This document shows positions 7,046 through 7,900 of a stretch of 7,900 nucleotides of DNA, piece by piece. Location of the stretch: contig JAUSIA010000052.1 of the NCBI GenBank assembly GCA_030648225.1, positions 1 to 7,900 on the forward strand. The letters are read 5' to 3'. The first letter of the stretch is position 1, and every line of letters begins with the position of its first letter. Made by a program: the position numbers and the translations under genes. Source of the DNA: Ignavibacteria bacterium (GTDB taxonomy: Bacteria; Bacteroidota; Ignavibacteria; Ignavibacteriales; Ignavibacteriaceae). Below the pieces are notes generated by a model. That model was given only the letters and a program-made list of their open reading frames with translations. It was not told the DNA's origin and did not search any database.

Positions 7046-7588
7046 ATGATTAGAAAGATTATTACCAACGCTTTTTTAATTGCAATAATCTGCTTTTTAT
7101 TTCATTCTCCTCTTAAGGCTCAATACACATCTGGAAAACATTATGCGGGACCATCCATTGGTCTTTCTTTCTTAGGCTCAACTTTTCAATTTGGGGGAAA
7201 CTACGAGTATGGTATACACATAGAAAACTTTGGCAATATTGGTATTGGAGGTATTTTAAGATATTGGGGTTACAGCGAGAATTTTAAAGAGGGTAAATTG
7301 AGCTATACAAATATTCTGATAGGTGCACAGGGGAATTATCATTTTGAAATACCGGGGAATGAACAGTTCGATCCTTATGCGGGTATTGTTTTAGCTTATG
7401 ATGGCGGCTCTGTAAGTTACAGCGGACCAGGTAGAAATTATCCTACACCTTCTCACGGTGGTTTGTGGATTGGTGCGCAGGGAGGAATAAGATATTGGTT
7501 TAATCCAAATCTTGCTGTAGCAGGTAGAGTTAGTTTTGGAACTTTAAGCTATGGCGCTTTGGAATTGGGAATAGATTTAAAATTCTGA
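7046..7588 (+). CDS. Small outer-membrane beta-barrel protein
   Basis: A 180-residue exported protein with a signal peptide cleaved after A25 (LKA|QYT). The mature 155 residues are Gly- and aromatic-rich alternating strands: AGPSIGLSFLG, FGNIGIGGILRYWGY, YTNILIGAQGNYHF, DPYAGIVLAYDGG, GLWIGAQGGIRYWF, LAVAGRVSFGTLSYG, ending in LELGIDLKF. The C-terminal Phe and the strand count fit an eight-stranded outer-membrane barrel of the OmpA-transmembrane/OmpW-like size class. There is no periplasmic OmpA domain, so it is a free barrel. A weak AGGA lies 11 nt before the ATG, followed by an A run. It is divergent from msrB and convergent with the GNAT remnant and metH; no terminator hairpin is seen after it. 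The exact family and cargo or role cannot be named from the sequence. Confidence 0.85.
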   Translation: MIRKIITNAFLIAIICFLFHSPLKAQYTSGKHYAGPSIGLSFLGSTFQFGGNYEYGIHIENFGNIGIGGILRYWGYSENFKEGKLSYTNILIGAQGNYHFEIPGNEQFDPYAGIVLAYDGGSVSYSGPGRNYPTPSHGGLWIGAQGGIRYWFNPNLAVAGRVSFGTLSYGALELGIDLKF

Positions 7589-7641
7589 AAAGTCTCCCCC
7601 CAACTAAAAAGTAAACAACCCTTAGCGTACTCCTCTCTGCA
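7589..7641. other. Unexplained spacer at the break point of the GNAT gene
   Basis: This stretch lies between the barrel stop and the point where recognisable acetyltransferase sequence ends. It has a C6 run (about 7595-7600) and, on the minus strand, GCAGAGAGGAGTACGCTAAGG, whose GCAGAG and ACGCTAAGG parts recall short intergenic repeats seen in many Bacteroidetes-related genomes. That resemblance is from memory. The minus-strand reading frame stays open through it but the translation matches nothing I recognise. Confidence 0.25.
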
Positions 7642-7806
7642 ATAAACTCCAAACGGTAAGGAGTTGTCTATTGATTTTTGAACTACTTCAATTGAACGCC
7701 CAATGCCCCAGTAAGATTGTGTTGAAATGAAATCGTGAATAGTTTGAATGTTTAGCATAGCACGGTCTGTGCTGATTGTGTTTCCACCTTGTTGTTTGTT
7801 TAGCAT
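7642..7806 (-). pseudogene. Truncated GNAT-family N-acetyltransferase (N-terminal fragment)
   Basis: Fifty-five codons from the ATG at 7806 read like the N-terminus of a small GNAT acetyltransferase: ISTDRAMLNIQTIHDFIS, QSYWGIGRSIEVVQKSI and NSLPFGVY, matching the family's usual opening (LDID.IH.FL...YWA.GRS...V..SI.NSLCFGVY). Intact members run to about 135-145 residues and continue with a GFARVVTD strand and the acetyl-CoA loop (RGKG). Here homology stops after Tyr55; the frame stays open to about 7549 but gives unrelated sequence (CREEYAKGCLLF...), and then the convergent barrel gene begins. The acetyl-CoA site is therefore missing and the product cannot be active. EEYAKG loosely resembles the EEYRGKG acetyl-CoA loop, so an internal deletion joining the two parts is an alternative. 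It starts 23 nt after the metH stop on the same strand, with no clear ribosome-binding site. Confidence 0.7.
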
Positions 7807-7829
7807 CTATAAATATTTTTTATTTCCCT

Positions 7830-7900
7830 TTATACATCATAATTAAGGATTGTCCCCAGCCATTTTTCAACTTCTTCAACACTCATTCCTTTTCTACGAT
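7830..7900 (-). CDS. metH: Methionine synthase MetH (cobalamin-dependent), C-terminal end, partial
   Basis: The last 22 codons of a minus-strand gene that runs off the right edge. They read RRKGMSVEEVEKWL followed by GTILNYDV and a TAA stop at 7832-7830. The C-terminus of cobalamin-dependent methionine synthase ends in nearly the same way (ARRKGMS.EEVERWL.PNLGYD), in the S-adenosylmethionine-binding reactivation domain. MetH transfers a methyl group from 5-methyltetrahydrofolate to homocysteine in the cytosol. Only the extreme tail is present, so the rest of the protein and its regulation cannot be judged. No terminator hairpin is evident between the stop and the GNAT remnant. Confidence 0.82.
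   Translation of the reverse strand, partial: RRKGMSVEEVEKWLGTILNYDV

Overview
This 7.9 kb, AT-rich window looks like chromosomal DNA from the Bacteroidota/Chlorobi lineage; an Ignavibacteria-like organism would fit, but this is inference. The support is a set of envelope families typical of that group: an Omp28-like lipoprotein, a TlpA-type thioredoxin, a barrel resembling DUF6029 proteins, and a small outer-membrane barrel ending in Phe. In addition, all five predicted signal-peptidase-I substrates start with Gln after cleavage, a Bacteroidetes habit. Shine-Dalgarno sites are mostly weak, and a few TAnnTTTG motifs lie upstream of genes.

Layout. Positions 85-441 encode a complete MmcQ/YjbR-family protein. 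Positions 592-3464 form a tight three-gene plus-strand cassette with gaps of 11 and 3 nt: a CxxC thioredoxin-fold lipoprotein, an exported TlpA-like thioredoxin (WCKPC) and a 510-residue outer-membrane barrel. A secreted S9 prolyl-oligopeptidase-type peptidase follows (3588-5498). It ends at a strong hairpin, and the genes beyond it converge on the minus strand: an exported cupin (5565-6068) and an exported methionine sulfoxide reductase B (6244-6792). A divergent intergenic region of about 250 nt leads to a small plus-strand outer-membrane barrel (7046-7588). On the right edge, on the minus strand, lie the C-terminal 22 codons of cobalamin-dependent methionine synthase (metH) and, just downstream of it, the N-terminal third of a broken GNAT acetyltransferase gene.

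How the genes may work together. Almost every intact gene encodes an exported or envelope protein, and cysteine redox chemistry recurs. Two thioredoxin-fold proteins are made with a barrel whose only two cysteines form a CX4C pair near its C-terminus. An exported MsrB with catalytic and recycling cysteines needs an extracytoplasmic electron donor, which the TlpA-like protein could be; this link is inference. No mobile element, CRISPR array, tRNA or rRNA was seen. The most notable points are the thioredoxin/barrel cassette, an internal start in msrB with its own ribosome-binding site that could yield a cytosolic form, and the decayed GNAT gene next to metH.
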